64,000 nucleotides of DNA from Pachypanchax playfairii. Lineage: Eukaryota > Chordata > Actinopteri > Cyprinodontiformes > Aplocheilidae. Position 1 is the stretch's first letter. Each line of letters opens with the position of its first letter. This document shows, piece after piece, positions 9,160 through 20,784 of this stretch. The DNA lies in assembly GCA_006937955.1 (NCBI GenBank), contig SSNP01000083.1, forward strand, positions 829,502-893,501, given 5' to 3'. The notes under the pieces were generated by a model that was given only the letters and a program-made list of their open reading frames with translations, ran no database searches and was not told the DNA's origin. A program made the translations under genes and the position numbers.

Positions 9160-11040
9160 ACAAACTCACCTGTTCATGTGATTGCACACGATCTGTTTCT
9201 AAAGAGTGTTTTATAGTTGCACCTCCATCATGCCAAAACTCCCAAGTGGGTTCAACTCATTGACGGTCTTAACTGTTGCTTATTTTGCTGCATCAGTCTG
9301 AAATCAGCCATTCCTCTGAACTGAATACACACCAGCACAAACGCCACAGATGAACTGGTGATACCGAACTTTCCTTTGCAGCACCACCTCCCGGTTATTT
9401 GTAGATCTGTAAAGTGTCCGTGTTACTTGAACATCTTGAACTGGACGTAGTACAGAAGCGGTCTATCAGGCCGTTTTGACTCATGTTGGACCTTTCTTAT
9501 CCGGTTTTTAGGCTTGTTTAGTCTTCTGAATATGTCTTTAGCTCCAACCTTTACTCACAGCTCTTTAAAGTTTAGAGTATCCTCCACAAACTCTTCTCTA
9601 GACTGACGCGAAGCACTACTTTACCTTTCTATCTATGCAGCGCAACGCTGACAATGTGTTTTTTGTTTTTTTAGTGATGGCACAAAGCGGACTTTGTCTC
9701 GAGTGCTTCTTACACTGTGACGATTGCTTTGAATGTATCAACTTTTCCTTTTTGTGTGTGTGGGTCATTAACCTGTTCTCATGTTTACGTCACAATGGTT
9801 TTTTTTTTTTTGTCCACATTGACACTGTTTTGTTCTGTACTGTAAACATTACCACAGTATTTTATGTTTGTTTTTCATGTCCAATAATTGTTTTAATTTA
9901 TTTTATTTCACTTTCTTTTAATCTTTGGAGTTTCTCCCTTCTAAAGTTTTTTCTTTTTCCACTGTATTGATCCGTGCAATAGATGGATTCTTTAAGGGCC
10001 TAGACAAAAGGAGTGTGTATGGATGTGTGTATGTATGTGTGTGTGTGTGGGGGGTTTTCCAACTTTCCAGAATGGGAAGCTGTGGTGTGACACTAGAAAT
10101 GTGCCCAAAAAGACTCCAATTGTACCAACCTTTTTACACGTTTAATGTCATTTTCCTGTTGTACTAAGATCACTTGAAATTGTGCCAACTGCCTGTTCAA
10201 AACCTTTTCCAAACATTTACCTAAGCATGTTTTATTTTGTGAACTGAACTTCCTCTTGACAGATTGTAATGGGGGGGGGTAAAGCTGTTTGTCCACAAGA
10301 TTTCAGAAACCAGTTGGTGCTATTTATTACCATCCAAGTGTCTTTTTTTGCCTTATATACGCTTTGATTTTTGTTAAAGCAAAAGGTTAAATGCCTTCTA
10401 AATTGACCAAATCTGCTCCTTTTCTCTGTACATAACCAGAGCTTTCTGTATTTGTTTCAGTGGGCACTGCCAAGTTTCCATGATGTTTAAACATGCAACC
10501 TCTACATGTCTGCTTAGTGAGCAGATGACCTTTGGCATCATGACATATTTATAGTTTCTTTAATCATTCAATAAGCAAATAGATGAATCAGTTGAAAGAG
10601 GTTATATTTCAGAGGCTTTCCTCTATCATATTTAAAGTCCAGTATTTTTTAAAAATTTAGTTTTACAGCTGCTTAACTTACACAATAATCCACAAGATGT
10701 CTGGAGGCTGGGATGCTTTAAATTTCCTCTTTTTTTTTTTCTTTTTTTTTTCCAACTAAGTTTTGGTAGCGCTAAAAGCCACAAGCAACATGTAGAGACA
10801 TTAAGTCTCGTTTTTGTGACTCTGTGTACCGAAATGATCATGAACCCCTTTTTTTGTTCTATTGGATCCCTGTTTAGAGGATATTAGAGTATGTCACTGT
10901 GTTGCAGCCCACCAGATCCCCAGCGCATATCTGTGTAATGGGTGGTGATGTGTAAACAAGTTGCATTTATATGTATATCTTGTTTTTTTTTTATTGTAAG
11001 TTTTCTATTTTTTTAAATAAACATTTTAAAACTTGCATTT
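9160..11040 (+). other. tent4a 3' UTR
   Basis: No coding potential. The sequence runs from the stop to a canonical AATAAA with a GT-rich downstream element. It is rich in T tracts and short GT repeats (10017-10050). A TGTACATA at 10427-10434 fits the Pumilio consensus TGTANATA, which could matter for mRNA stability but occurs often by chance. The exact cleavage site is inferred at about 11035-11045. Confidence 0.75.
11016..11021 (+). terminator. Polyadenylation signal of tent4a
   Basis: AATAAA preceded by a T-rich stretch and followed 30-50 nt later by GTGTGTAATGTTTTTGTGTG, a typical GT-rich downstream element. It is the best polyadenylation signal after the stop codon. Confidence 0.75.
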
Positions 11041-11762
11041 TCAATTTAGTGTGTAATGTTTTTGTGTGTATAAGACTTGTTGGCTTCATACATTTTTTGC
11101 TATTGTTGCGGATGTCCTGAGATAATTGAAGTTTTATATAATTGGATTTGATGTGACGGGTACCAGTGTCTAATTTTAGGCCAGTAACGCATTGCAAAAT
11201 CTAACATGATTACAACCTTGGAGCATAACAACATTGCAAATGTAAAACTGATGGGCAGAAGAGCTTCTCTTTCAAACTGACCAGATAATTCAACTATGAA
11301 ATCTTTTGGGTTTATGCAGGGAAACAACTAAAACATTCAGGATATTAGGCTTTGAAAGTCAGGGTTGAACACCACTGATCTAAAACTTTAATTTAAAGAG
11401 GCCATTTCACACAAATTTCAGGACTTTGGGATTATTTCTTAAGTATTAACCAGTAATATGAAACATTTTATATCTAAAAAACATCAGGAAACACTGATTA
11501 ACAGAACTTTCAATCTGTCTGTGTGAAGATTCGGCTGACTTCGTCCGGCTTTGACTCCAACTCATTAATATTCATTATGCTAATTTGCTGTACTCAGATT
11601 GGCTAACAAACTAGCCTATGAGAGAAAGGTATACTGTTTCCTTCCCCACTGTGCATGGTAACAGCACACAGAGTCTCCTCCGGTTTGTTATGTCTTATGC
11701 TACAGCTTTTAGCCAGCAGACTGCAAGGCGTGGTTTCAACTGCTGATCCTGATGAATACTAA

Positions 11763-12397
11763 TAGGGTGACCAGATGTCCTACTTTACCTGGACATGTCC
11801 TCCTTTTGACGCCCCCAAAAAACGTCTGGGCGGACTTTCAAAATTTCTCTGAAATGTCTGGGATTTTAGTCTAATTCTCAGAAGCTGACGTTAGGTTCCT
11901 CCTTCTTTGCATGTCATTCACTCCATCACTGGTCAGACACTATGTCAATATGCGTAAGCAGGCGCAGCACAAATGATAACAGTAGTTGGCAGCAAGGGAA
12001 GAATGTCGCCTGATCTCAAACATGCCGAAACGCAAATGTAAGTTTATGAAAGAGCTAAAAAAATATATCAGTTTCCGTTCTGGTTGGCATCCATCCGAGG
12101 CAGAATGCATGACATGCAAAGCTAGCACTTACTTGTCAGTGTCCAACAAAGGTGCTGGAGATTTAGAAAACCATCTAACTCCCGCCAAACACCTTACAGT
12201 ACACCTTAATGTATGTTATTTTGAAGATTAATATTGTTATCAGTATTATTTGTGGCTTTTGAGGAATAACAAACAAACATGTTTCATGACATTTTTGCAC
12301 TAAAGAGTATTCATGCAGCCTATTACAAATCAGATATAATGTTACCTAAAAAAATACAACCCTTTTATGATTTTAAAACCATAATATGGTCACCCTA
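11763..12397 (+). mobile_element. Deleted hAT transposon nested in MITE A copy 1
   Basis: Inverted ends TAGGGTGACCA and TGGTCACCCTA are flanked by a perfect 8-bp target duplication AATACTAA (11755-11762 and 12398-12405). Both are diagnostic of the hAT superfamily. The interior carries a leader and a 69-codon ORF for the transposase N-terminus, but no catalytic domain, so it is a 635-bp internal-deletion derivative. Confidence 0.88.
12022..12231 (+). pseudogene. Truncated hAT transposase N-terminus (BED-type finger)
   Basis: A 69-residue ORF starts MPKRKCKFMKELKKY, the characteristic basic start of a group of hAT-encoded BED-finger proteins. The finger is visible as C-x2-C (CMTCKAS) followed by H-x5-H in DLENHLTPAKH. 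The full transposase (several hundred residues with a DDE/RNase-H core and dimerisation domain) is missing, and the ORF ends at TAA in non-homologous sequence. It may at most encode a DNA-binding fragment. Confidence 0.7.
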
Positions 12398-13122
12398 AAT
12401 ACTAATGAGCAAAATAGTTGTGATGAAACAAATACAGGCCATTATCACCACCTGCGTAGTTTGAGAGATTAAAACTGAAAGAGAAGTTGTTGACCTGTTT
12501 TCACACCCACTATGAAGGTAAGAACACCTGTGGAGCAAAAATATTCAACAGAAACCTCAGAAAAATCATTTTTAGTGGAATAGCCTCAAAATGTATCATT
12601 GTTGTTTGAGCACTGAGTATTTTTGGTTTCTTTTAGAAAAAATTGTCCCCTGTGCTCTGGACACAAAAGGAAACAAGGACATTCTAAACTATTATTGGTA
12701 ATAGACAGATGTGCAGTCAGGGGAGGTGATGACATGGAAAATAAAAAAGCAATGATAGCAATGTGTCACATAAATATTAATGTTTGTCCACTGTTCTGTT
12801 ATGAATGTATTTCTTGTTTGATTCAACGCATTTTAAACATTCCCTTTAGTAAAAATTGCTGAATTTGTGCATTTACCAATAAAACATAGAGCAGAAACTG
12901 AAAGTGCAGCACCAATGAGTCTCTCCTTGCCTCTAAATAAAAACAAACAAAAATCTAAAAATAAGGTATCTAAACAAGCATTCCCTTACAAACTGGGTTG
13001 TGTGCCTGGTTCTGTTTCTCAGCATGTCATTAATATAAAGTTTACAGAATTATTTACTATACGCTGCAACTTTTTACAGTCTGTGTATTTAATATGGGCA
13101 ATATTAATATTAATATTTAAGT

Positions 13123-13400
13123 AGGGTGACTGTGGCTCAGTGGTTAGAGCGGTTGTTCTCCAACTTGAAGGTTGGTGGATCGATCCCGGCTTCCAGCGCC
13201 ACATGTCGAAGTGTCCTTGGGCAAGACACTGAACCCCATGTTGCCCCCCGATCTGCGTATCGGGTTATGTGAGTGTTAGCCCCTACTCTCTCCAGTAAGA
13301 ATGGGTGAATGACACAAAAAACTGTAGTGTGAAGCGCTTTGGGGTCATAGGACCTGATTAAAGCGCTATACAAGTGCACGCCATTTACCATTTTTACCAA
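13123..13400 (+). repeat. tRNA-derived SINE-like repeat
   Basis: Begins with a tRNA-like polymerase III promoter: A box TGGCTCAGTGG near 13133-13143 and B box GGATCGATCC near 13178-13187. A body follows containing TGTCCTTGGGCAAGACACTG and AAGCGCTTTGGGG, then an end AAAGCGCTATACAAGTGC and CCATTTACCATTT. Related pieces lie at 27825-28152 (reverse) and 41345-41480. Confidence 0.75.
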
Positions 13401-16400
13401 TATAAATGTCTGATGAAAACATTATTTCTGATGGACAAGAAACTGCAGAAAAAAATAATAGAGTGTGGCAGACACTACTCTGCCTCACCTGTAGAGGGTG
13501 CACATGAGCCAGTTGGTGCTTGTTGCTGCCGTCCTTTTACAGAGAGGCAGATCCACAACCGCGGTTTGAGACTTTTAGAACCAAAAGAAAATAAGGAGGA
13601 TTTTACATCCAAGTAACAGCTTTTTATGAGGAAGGAGGAGAGTATTGACTTCATATACAAATAAAGGTAAGAAAAAGAAGTAAAAAAAAAAACGAGATCA
13701 GACTAAGTGAAAAAACCAAGTATTTGAAAATATCGCTATAAAAAAGTTCTGATTGTAATATAAATCTGATTCCAAAGGAGTCGGTGCCTCACTAGTCATG
13801 AACCTCATCGCACATCACATGCATGTAACTCATCTCCCTTAGGATTTTCATTTAGCTTCAGCAGAGTTCAGCTTAGTCGGATACCACATGCCCACAATTT
13901 TACTTCATATTACTTACTATCTTAACTCTACTTCTACCTGTAACCACCAACCCTGAACCCTCGCTCAGCCTAAACTTAACCTCTTACTGCATGTGTGAAA
14001 TCTGGGACTGGCACTGAGGCATCAGAATTGTGCTTGAAATTTTTGAAAAACAGATGTTTTTAACTCCCACAAGCCATTGTTTATTATTTTCTGGATTTTT
14101 AAAATGTATTTTATTCTCTAGTTAGCACGGTGAAACAGTGCCTCCAAAATAAAACAATTACTTATTGGGTTGTTTCTGATTTTGGGCATGTGGCAGATAT
14201 TTACCCACATACATACTGTAGAGCAAGTTATGTACTTTCATGTCTCCAAGAATGATACTGGGCAATATTTACCACAGTGATATTTCCAAAGACAATATTT
14301 GGTCAGTATTCACATGATGAATTTGCAATCATTACAAGTTACAGTTAAGCATTGGTATTGATCAAGCACACAGCACCTCCTGGACCTGGTGTCCTCAGAG
14401 AGAGAATATCCTAGTCCTGTTAGGAGGAATGGCAACATTACAAACTGGTAAAATCCTCACAGTCTCTACTTCTAAGTTTTTTTACATTCAGGATTTTACA
14501 GCTTGAATAATCCCTCATCATATCAGAAGGAGGTGCTGGTGGCCTTCTGAAGCTGCACCAGGTCCATTTATTATAAATACACTTGCGTATAAAACCTTTT
14601 AGGGTGCTTTAGACTTTCGGCAAGTGCCCCCCCCCCAAACCCCCCCCCACACACTTTTGAAATAAAACTACAAATAGTAATTTAAAAATAATTAAATTAC
14701 AGGTGTTGTAACTATTCTTTATTATTTTCTGGATTTCTTATTTCTTTTCTCTTTCTTGGTTTGCTGACTAAGGCACCAGGAAACTGGACCATAAATGTAT
14801 TATTTTTATTATTACATTATTAATACTATTTTGGCAGGGCTCTAGTTCATATTGTTAAAAGCCGTCTCTCTGTCCTGATTGATGTATTATCCTGATTAGA
14901 TGAACGTAGAACAGCAGGAAAACCTAATATTATTTGATGTCTTCAGAAACAGACATGGAGACAGTCGTGTTAATGTACCTATGAGATGTTCTGTTGTTAT
15001 TGACAAACATAGCATACGTTACATGACCAGCTGATGACATAGAGACCTGAAAGAGAAATAGAAGTAGCATGCAGCAGTAATCCTGCTTCACAGGACATAT
15101 GTCACAGGGAATTAGAAATCAGAACTGTGTTAAATTTCTCTTTTTAAAAAGGATTTTTCTGTGGCTGACTCTTCCCTTTGACCCAACTTTGAAGGGACAA
15201 AAATATTATACCCTTTTTGTGACTTTTCTCTTAAATCAACACAAAATAAAAGTGTGAAAACCAAGCATTCTGAAACAAGCTGAGAAAGTTCCTTTCTGTG
15301 TCCCACTAGCATTAAAAAGGTTATTCCAAAAACGATTTTATCAACTGTAAAAAAAAAATCAGAATCTTCTGTCTTCCAAACCCGCTCACAGGCTATGATA
15401 TAAACTAGTTTTGGATGATAAGTTCTTGCAGACACTATTGTTCAAATGACAAATTAAATTCCTGGATTTAAAGATGTCAGTGTTTAATGATGTGATATCA
15501 GCGCGCCCCTTAAATGTGTTCAAACTGGTTCCTAAAATGTTATTTCTCCGTTCCAAAACTCTGGCTAAATCAACACTGATTCATTTAATTTACTAACTTA
15601 GTCAGCATGATTAAACAAACTATAATGACCCAGGCTGAAGGACAATTTCAAATGTATTCAAAACACAAAGCATTTATTAAACAACCTTAAAATGTGCCTC
15701 TTCAGCATTATGTTCTCAAGCTTGTTAGCTGGCCAGCTTGTTAGCGAGCTAACATGGCTAATTGGTACTTTCTGCATACTGTTGTAGTAAGAGGTAAAAA
15801 AGAAAAGACACTGCAAAGCCTGAACATTTTTATTGTTTTTGAGCAAACTTCTTGAAGTTTGACAGTTTGACCAGAGTTCAATGATATAAAGTAAAGAAAA
15901 AAAAAAACAAAAACCCTAAACTGTTGTTTCTGACAAAACCATCACAGTATTCATGGGGTGTTAGGTTTGGACTGAAACTGAACCCAGAAGTAAGTGGCTA
16001 GGTGAGAGGTAGGTTAATGGAGAAACAAAACAGACAACAGTCTCAGGTAGGTTACATCGGACCAGAAGTGCAAGGCTCTACTTCCAGTTAGCAGGTACCC
16101 GTTATAATGAAAAACAGTCTGTTTCTTCTGGTTTGTTTAAAGCACACAGTCCAAGCCACAAGTCCAGTTACAGTCTGATGAACAGAAAAAGATCGACTCA
16201 CAGATTTCAGAGGCAGCGAAGGTACAGGTAGAAGCTGAGGTGAATAAAAGAGGTCAGATAATCTGTTTCCGAGTCTAAAGTCTGAGCTTTTGGAGGAATA
16301 GATGATCCAAAGGAGCGGCAGGCAAGAGGCAGATTCAGGTACGTTCTGAGGTCAGTTTTTTAGGTTTAAAGGTACAATATACAAGAAGTTTACAATGAAA

Positions 16401-18500
16401 TACTCACACAACAGTTTAATGTCCCAATGATATTGAAAGTAAAGTCACATTGTAACAGATTTCGATCTCAGCTGGCTGGGTGGTCGCTAGTTTCTGTCGC
16501 TTTAAAAACAATGTTCCAGTAAGGAATCATTGTTTACAATAACTATTTAACATCCAGACTTCCTGGTCCCATAGCAAATCACATATGAGTCTGCAAGGTT
16601 GCCAAGTCTTAAACACAAGCATTTGCAATTCCACAAGGAGTAAAAGAAGTAACTTGTAGTAAACCTAAGAAACCACAACATCCTTTACAAAAACTGAACA
16701 AATCCAAGACAAATAAAACAAGGATCAACATTGGAACTGGCAACCCAGCAGAAAAAATCAGGAAGGGGAGGGGGTGAGAGGCTGAGAACGGACGGTTTGG
16801 TTTTTCTACATGAACTGTGGGACTCTGATTTGACAACAAGGTCTAATTCTTACATATTTATGGTTTTTTAGACAGGAAATGCTGGTATGTGAAACAATGT
16901 TACACAACCAACTGCCAATGTTGCTGTGATCGGCAATCCCTAATGCAGGGGCGTGGACAGGTGCTACCAAGGACAGCCTGGAGGAAGCAGCACGGGTGAG
17001 ACAGATGACGCTAATGGAAACAATGAACTGACAGATACATGATATGAGGTCAACACTGTGATGTTACAGAATGATGACGCGCTAAAACCTCTGCTCAGAT
17101 TTAGCTGCCTTACAGATAAACGCATTACTGAGGTTTGTACAAAAGCTAATTACAGATTCAAAATTCAAAGTCAAAAAACAAATCAGCACAGCATCTAATG
17201 AATGCGCAAAACAGTCTAATATAAGAGTAGAAACCTGAAAAAAGAAAGCATATCAGATAATTAGGCAGTTAATTAGCTTAGACACATCAGTAGTAAATTG
17301 AAAACAGTGTGTGTGCATTATGTAAATCAGTACACATGTGGAGCGGAGTTACTGAGAAAGCTTGTGGCTGGTGGGAAGAAACTATTAGTCGATCTGATGG
17401 TTCTAGATCAGTTTAAACCAAATCTTTCAGCCAACAGTAAGAACAGAAGAAGGTGGTGGGCAGAGCGTGATGGGTCTTTGAGGATGTGGTATTATCAATG
17501 GAGTTCGCGGGATGTGGGGAAAGTGTTTGTGTCTGGTACACTGATGGCTCTTTCCACAGTGATAATCTGTACCTGGCTGCTCTGGTTAGTGCACCTTTTA
17601 AACCACACAATCACACAGTTTGTCAGCACACTCATGTTCACCGGCATTAGCAGTGGTAGATTTTCTTTCCTAAATTTTGACAGATGCTGTGCAGATGTTT
17701 AAGGATAATTCCTCTCTCATTGTCAGGCCCAGGAACATAAAACTGGATACTCCCTGAAAAAAAGAGACAGAGTTAGTGCTGAAAGCAGCTCTAAACAACT
17801 CGTAGGACAATTTTTGTGCATATTTTTAAATTTCTTAAAAGCAAAAATAACTCATCACCAACTGTGCTAGATGACCTGACTAATAGCAAATATAGTATAT
17901 TAAAAGAAGAACTTTGTGCTAGCATCTATGCTACTCAGTGTCTGACGAAAATGCAGAGCAGAGGAACTATTTGAACAAGTTAATGAGTTCAACCAACATA
18001 TTAGATGTTTGACAGCAGCCTGAGGGTAAGATCACATCTTTTTTGACAGTATAAATCCACGTCTAGCATACTGTCAATGAGTGAAAGGTTGTGTCTAAAG
18101 TGTGTATGTATTAAGTCAGGTGGTCTGCTCATGTGCTCATTTCCTAAAAAAGGATTTGCATTGGTTGTTTCACCCTGATACAGACATTTATCAGCATTAA
18201 AACATTTTCCCTTTTTTATCTTTTCAATATTCTTTAAATCTGTATGCATTCCTCTGCTATTTTTTCAGTTTTTATAACTTTGAAAGACTAAGTAATATGT
18301 GATTAACACTTTTGCTATCAGGATTCTGTTTATTGTGCATTCAAGACAAACACCATAAAACACACATTTTTCTTATTGTGCAGTTTACAGAATATAGCAA
18401 AAAAGAAGAAACAGTGATTAAAAAATGTTCCTAAAAGGATTTTCAGCCATGCAAATTTGTTTTTTACTCTTCGTGGTCATTTGAATTTAACATGAATCTG
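13401..18500. other. Intergenic DNA without a supported gene
   Basis: AT-rich non-coding sequence. It holds poly-C runs near 14630-14650, and blocks at about 15930-16340 and 16340-17080 that have the texture of old repeats but no ends I can define. A 134-codon ORF at 17298-17702 shows no recognisable domain. I see no RNA gene. Confidence 0.5.
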
Positions 18501-18501
18501 C

Positions 18502-18680
18502 ATTTAATTCAATTCACTTCAATTCTTCTTTATTAATCCTCAAAGGAAAATTAGATGTTTTAGTAACTCAGTGTTTCTTCTGAGAGTCATTGTAGACGGT
18601 TCTAGATGTGGACAGGAAGGATCTCCTGCAACATCTGTGCTGGATCTAAAGAAGCTTCTGACTGAAGAGTTACTGTGTTG
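18502..18680 (-). mobile_element. 3' end of LINE copy B (L2-like), displaced by the insert
   Basis: Read on the - strand this matches the last approximately 200 bp of LINE copy A: CAACACAGTAAC, then AGGAGATCCTTCCTGTCCAC, AACACTGAGTTAC, and a GGATTAATAAAG plus AATTGAA-type tail. It continues LINE copy B (20011-20763), from which it is separated by the 1,330-bp insert at 18681-20010. Confidence 0.8.
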
Positions 18681-18835
18681 TTTGATTTTTGATTTGATTT
18701 GATATGCCTTTATTGTCCCACGGGGGGAAATTACATGGAGCTACAGAGAAAACAGCTTGACTTTCACTCTCTGAGGCTGCCAGGGCTTGTGCCCAGCGCC
18801 AGTTGCTCAGGTCAGCCAAGGTCACACAGGAGAAT

Positions 18836-18878
18836 ACATACATACATACATATACATACATATATATATATATATATA
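18836..18878. repeat. CATA/TA microsatellite
   Basis: Tandem TACA/CATA units passing into an uninterrupted TA run, lying inside the 1,330-bp insert between the ORF and the LINE-like tail. Confidence 0.9.
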
Positions 18879-19361
18879 AGCACGCATAAACTTATGTGTT
18901 TGAAAAAAAAAACAGATGAATGAGACTACATGAGGTCAGGAGGAGGGAAAAAAGGGTACAAAAAACCTCCAAGCAGGGGGATAACAATAAACTGACAAGA
19001 CACTGTTGAGAACTTTATTTTTCAAGGATGTGAGTGTGATCAGGGTGTGTGAAGTGTGTGCAAAGAGGTCTCAAGGACACCATCTCAAGGACACCGTCTC
19101 TGGGACAACGCAGATGTTATGACTCTCCACAGTCTGTTGGCACCCAGTGGACACGGGGAAGGAGGGGGCTGTGTGCCTCAGTGTTCACTGCTCCAAGGGA
19201 ATTGAGTATATTGGCCATGAGGCCAGCCGAAATGAGATAAGAGATTAGAGCAGAGCTGAAGAATTCCAATAGATTCTTATTGTCCACACTATTGTGGAAA
19301 AAAGTCAGAAACAGCCAAATTAGGGCCAAATTGCATAGTACCACAGCCAAGAATCAATCAA

Positions 19362-19799
19362 TCACTTCTCCACTCCAAGCCGAAACTGTAACTTCTCCAA
19401 GGTGGCGCCAGTCCTTCCAGTGAGATCCAGCAGCGCACCCAGTTTGCGGTTCAGCTCCAGGGCCCCTTCAGCCAGTTTGCGGTCCTGTTCCTGGACCTCT
19501 CGGTCCCGTTCGAGAATCACAGCCAGCTGGTCGTGGTACAGCTCTGAGACCGCATCCAGTTTGCGATCCAGATCTCCGAATCTTTTAGTCCAAGTGTTGC
19601 CAGATGCCCATCCAATCCACAGCTTTAGAATTTGTAGATACGTCAGGTAACCACCAACACCGATCAGCAGGTACCCCACGATCAATAATCCAAATTTGTA
19701 CCCTTCCTCCACTTCTTTGACAACCAGAACAAACAGGCATACCATCTTCCATTCACCCCAGGAATCCATGGTAACCCAGGGAGGGTCGTCTCCGGGCAT
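19362..19799 (-). CDS. Unrecognised small membrane/coiled-coil protein ORF carried by the insert
   Basis: The frame is open from 19883 to the stop at 19362. The likely start is the ATG at 19799 (MPGDDPPWVTMDSWGEWKM, 145 residues) or the ATG at 19769, which has a near-ideal ACCATGG context (135 residues). A hydrophobic segment near the N-terminus (KFGLLIVGYLLIGVGGYLTY, roughly residues 45-70) would make one membrane helix, possibly preceded by a second hydrophobic stretch (MVCLFVLVV). The C-terminal half is highly charged with heptad spacing (DLDRKLDAVSELYHDQLAV, then ERDREVQEQDRKLAEGALEL), so it is predicted to form a coiled coil. I do not recognise a family and assign no function. Uninterrupted codons, a Kozak start and a downstream AATAAA suggest a recently functional gene. 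Codon usage is GC-richer than the surroundings. Confidence 0.5.
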   Translation of the reverse strand: MPGDDPPWVTMDSWGEWKMVCLFVLVVKEVEEGYKFGLLIVGYLLIGVGGYLTYLQILKLWIGWASGNTWTKRFGDLDRKLDAVSELYHDQLAVILERDREVQEQDRKLAEGALELNRKLGALLDLTGRTGATLEKLQFRLGVEK

Positions 19800-20010
19800 G
19801 ACGGCTCCCCTTTTTTCAGCCTTAAGTTTGAAAAAACTTTGTCCAATGCATTGAGTGACCACAAAACCAGATCCCTTTTTCAATTTTCAGTTCAAAGCAG
19901 CCAGTACAGATAAACGCAGATACGCAGACACAAAGCAGGCACAGTGGGGGAGGAGATAGACGAGGGAGAAGTTGGAGAAGCGTCCGTTCTCAACAGGAGC
20001 CGGAAGAAGA

Positions 20011-20763
20011 TGAAGAGGATGATGAGGGTTTTCCATCATGTTCTTCATTTTTCAAAGCATCACTCCTTTAAACAACTAATTCAAAAGTCTCCAGAAAAGA
20101 ACCCGCCTTCAGTTTGTTCCACCTCTTTACGTCACTGCTCCGATGCTCCGTCCCCAACAGGTGACTGCAGGTGTGATCACACCCTCCACAACGGACTTAT
20201 AAAAGATCTTAAACATCTTGCTACAAACGTTGAAGGATCTAAGCTTCCTGAGGAAGTACAGTCTGCTCTGTTCCTTCCTAAAAACACCATCACTGTTGTG
20301 TCTCCAGTTCAGTCTGTTGTCCAGGTGAACACCAGGTATTTATACTCCTCCACCATCTCCACTTCTTCTCCCATGATGGAAATGGGTTTTGGCATGTTGC
20401 TCCTCCAAAAATCCACAATCATCTCCTTTGTCTTGTTCACATTCAAGATGAGATGACTGTTCCCACACCAGGCCACAAAGCGGTTCACCAGTTCTCTGTA
20501 CTCAGTCTCTTGTTCATTTCTGATCCAACCAACAACTGCAGAGTCATCAGAGTATTTCTGCAGATGGCAGGACTCTGACCTGTACTGAAAGTCTGAGGTG
20601 TACAGAGTGAAAAGGAATGGTGAGAGTACAGTCCCCTGCGGTGCTCCTGTGCTGCTGATCTCCTGGTCAGACATGCAACTCTTCAGTAAACTGTGGTCTG
20701 TTTGTGAGGTAGTCCTTAATCCAGGTGATTGTGGAGGCCTCCACCTGTGTCTTCTGTGTTTTC
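20011..20763 (-). mobile_element. L2-like LINE copy B, reverse transcriptase fragment
   Basis: On the - strand it encodes GAPQGTVLSPFLFTLYTSDF, the catalytic KYSDDSAVV, a WCGNSHLILNVNKTKE segment and EEYKYL. These are the same palm and thumb motifs as LINE copy A and nearly the same sequence, so the subfamily is the same. A frameshift follows EEYKYL. It is 5'-truncated at about 20763, and its 3' end is found at 18502-18680. Confidence 0.85.
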
Positions 20764-20784
20764 ATGTATTAGGTGAGCATGTGG

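Larger units (their letters stand above)
11393..12590 (+). mobile_element. MITE family A, copy 1 (interrupted by a hAT element)
   Basis: Starts TTAAAGAGGCCATTTCACAC and ends with the degenerate inverted end TTTAGTGGAATAGCCTC. Without the 643 bp of nested hAT plus duplication it is about 555 bp, the same as the three other copies in this window (30051-30584, 48781-49346, 56898-57448). TTAA flanks on several copies suggest a piggyBac-type origin. There is no coding capacity. Confidence 0.75.
18681..20010 (-). mobile_element. Unclassified retroelement-like insert splitting LINE copy B
   Basis: LINE copy A contains GTGTTG directly joined to TGAAGAGG (reverse-complement sense). In copy B the same two strings end at 18680 and begin at 20011, so the intervening 1,330 bp is a clean insertion with no visible target duplication. 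Read on the - strand it has a GC-rich leader (20010 to about 19800), a small ORF (19799-19362), an AATAAA at 19019-19014, a TA/CATA microsatellite, and a 3' end GTGGGACAATAAAGGCATAT with ATCAA repeats. That end is typical of non-LTR retrotransposon tails. No reverse transcriptase is present, so it would have been mobilised in trans. It may also be a composite of two insertions. Confidence 0.65.

Noticed and set aside
13123..13195. tRNA-like sequence that could be taken for a tRNA gene
   Set aside because: The A and B boxes are present, but the sequence continues as a 280-bp repeat body seen elsewhere in the window and lacks a clean acceptor stem; it is a SINE head.
17298..17702. 134-codon + strand ORF with a hydrophobic stretch
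   Set aside because: No start context, poly(A) signal or conserved motif. The phrase around GGTGGGAAGAAACTATTAGT looks like decayed repeat sequence. Open by chance is more likely.
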